In this document: positions 62,984-64,000 of the stretch, piece after piece
Layout: the number at the start of each line of letters is the position of its first letter
How positions within the stretch are numbered: the stretch's first letter is position 1
NCBI RefSeq assembly: GCF_001468085.1
Contig: NZ_LNZB01000051.1
Location: 244,583-308,582 of the forward strand
Length of the DNA stretch: 64,000 nt
From: Legionella waltersii
Lineage (GTDB): Bacteria > Pseudomonadota > Gammaproteobacteria > Legionellales > Legionellaceae
Reading direction: 5' to 3'
Position numbers and translations under genes: made by a program
Notes under the pieces: generated by a model
Seen by the model: the letters and a program-made list of their open reading frames with translations, nothing else
Database searches by the model: none
Told to the model about the DNA's origin: nothing

Positions 62984-63547
62984 CTATAGAGTAATTTTTC
63001 CGAGAATATACAACACATTACCAGCGCCTGCTGAGCCAGGGATATAGGTGGCCGCAAGGGTGGTGTTTTTATAGTACAGTGACACCCATGGCAGTGCTCC
63101 AGGAAATGGAAAGCCATTGAAATAATCCACGCGAGAGGTTACTAACACGGAATAACCAAGTCCAGCTTTAAAATCCTTGCTTAGATTAGCTACTTTTAAA
63201 TAGGCATACCCAACTGCAGGCTCTATATGACTGTGTGAATCCAGAAAAGCGATGCTATAGAGCCCATGCCAGTTCCCTTTCTCATCGAATAATCCTTTTC
63301 CTAAACCACCACCCCAGGCTCTTTCATTATAGGTTTTAATTTTTTCTGCCCTGTACGTGTACCGATTATGCCAAGCATAGCCTGAGAAGTAGAGCTCATC
63401 ACGACCTTCATACCAAATTTGTTTTAAGCGTTGGCACACTGGTTGCATGAAACCAATCCATTTAGAGCATTTTTCTGCATAAGCGTCAATAGCTGCTTCC
63501 GCCGTGAATGAGTACAGCATGGTAGTGAGGTAGATTAATCGTCTCAT
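62984..63547 (-). CDS. pagP: Lipid A palmitoyltransferase PagP
   Basis: PagP transfers palmitate from phospholipid to lipid A in the outer membrane, giving resistance to cationic peptides. From ATG 63547 the protein has 187 residues, a signal peptide to about residue 18 and the eight-stranded barrel. Catalytic His60 ([11 protein letters not shown]), Asp103 and Ser104 ([10 protein letters not shown]) are intact. The L. pneumophila homologue is called Rcp. The start at 63562 would lengthen the signal peptide. Confidence 0.93.
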   Translation of the reverse strand: MRRLIYLTTMLYSFTAEAAIDAYAEKCSKWIGFMQPVCQRLKQIWYEGRDELYFSGYAWHNRYTYRAEKIKTYNERAWGGGLGKGLFDEKGNWHGLYSIAFLDSHSHIEPAVGYAYLKVANLSKDFKAGLGYSVLVTSRVDYFNGFPFPGALPWVSLYYKNTTLAATYIPGSAGAGNVLYILGKITL

Positions 63548-63709
63548 GCAAATATTAGTCATAATGGGAGTATCTAAATACCATTGTTTAATGTTAGAGT
63601 TAAATTGACTAAGGTTGTGTTAATAGGGTGTTAACTGGCATTCTGCTTATTTATAAAACATAATTAAGTGAAATAAGAAGAATAACCGCAAACCTGAGAG
63701 AATACTAAC

Positions 63710-64000
63710 ATGGACTTGTTTCGCAAAAAAGATGTAACAGGATCATTAGAACATGAATCTCACCTAACTAAATGCCTAACCTTATTTGATTTAACGTTTC
63801 TAGGTGTCGGCGCGATTATTGGTGCCGGAATTTTCGTTTTGACAGGAATAGTTGCTGCAACCCTTACAGGGCCATCCATTATTTTTTCGTACGTGGTTGC
63901 TGGGTTTGCTTGTGCTTTTGCGGCACTGTCATATGCCGAGCTTGCAGCAAGTGTTGGAGGCTGTGGGAGCGCCTATGGTTATGCTTACGCAGGATTCGGT
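63710..64000 (+). CDS. Amino acid permease of the APC superfamily (partial, cut by window end)
   Basis: An open frame without a stop runs from ATG 63710 to the edge, giving the first 97 residues. MDLFRKKDVTGSLEHES is a short cytoplasmic start, followed by helices with VGAIIGAGIFVLTG (the APC helix-1 motif) and SYAELAASVGGCGSAYGYAYAGFG (helix 2-3 region). This is the YfnA/CAT-like group of cationic or neutral amino-acid transporters. The substrate cannot be told. Confidence 0.88.
   Translation, partial: MDLFRKKDVTGSLEHESHLTKCLTLFDLTFLGVGAIIGAGIFVLTGIVAATLTGPSIIFSYVVAGFACAFAALSYAELAASVGGCGSAYGYAYAGFG

Noticed and set aside
62890..63117. Longer N-terminus for the small secreted protein
   Set aside because: The extension overlaps pagP in another frame; the ATG at 62889 has both a strong ribosome binding site and a signal peptide.

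Overview
The window is a stretch of an AT-rich gammaproteobacterial chromosome that looks like the replication-origin region of a Legionella species. This rests on protein content and gene order. The rpmH-rnpA-yidD-yidC-mnmE block faces dnaA-dnaN-recF-gyrB across an AT-rich gap, and around it lie genes that, from memory of L. pneumophila, sit in similar positions: the astacin-type effector gene legP and a large membrane effector before mnmE, and ravA, hfq, hflX and a cegC1-like gene after gyrB. The species cannot be fixed from the sequence alone.

Layout: 0-6.5 kb holds a Sua5/TsaC-type gene, a tRNA-Leu(CAG), psd (whose 3' end runs antisense through the tRNA) and two large proteins without clear homology, one with a kinase-like motif. 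6.7-10.3 kb holds a DUF2520 Rossmann protein and convergent parC, separated by a 450-bp palindromic element. 10.6-17.6 kb is a complete F1Fo ATP synthase operon (atpIBEFHAGDC) with a visible promoter. 18.2-23.2 kb is the envelope cluster lpoA-yraN-diaA-dolP plus a second BON lipoprotein, with rsmI divergent. 23.5-27.5 kb is an accessory patch: an AlkB-type monooxygenase, the LegP-like astacin and a membrane protein with an acidic tail. 27.5-38 kb is the origin core.

38.3-42.1 kb is a three-gene arginine-to-putrescine pathway (speA, aguA, aguB). 42.3-49.1 kb mixes housekeeping genes (hfq, hflX, a TlpA/ResA-like thioredoxin) with effector candidates (ravA-like, cegC1-like, a coiled-coil protein) and a second copy of the palindromic element. 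49.2-51.4 kb holds a pirin and a patatin phospholipase. 51.4-55.6 kb is a tripartite efflux operon (HlyD adaptor, two half-length FUSC-like membrane proteins, outer-membrane lipoprotein channel). 55.7-64 kb holds a small secreted protein, a ProA/Msp-like M4 metalloprotease, a TSUP transporter, darP, rlmKL, a DUF962 membrane protein, a second small secreted protein, a PagP-like lipid A palmitoyltransferase, and the start of an APC amino-acid permease cut by the window edge.

The strongest unexplained signals are the palindromic repeat family (7.6-8.0 kb, 46.5-46.9 kb, partial copy at 20.0 kb), the psd/tRNA-Leu antisense overlap, a PmrA-box-like site between the cegC1-like gene and pirin, and the 870-residue protein with a kinase-like motif. 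No CRISPR array, prophage or transposase gene was seen. Homology calls come from reading the proteins, not from database searches.
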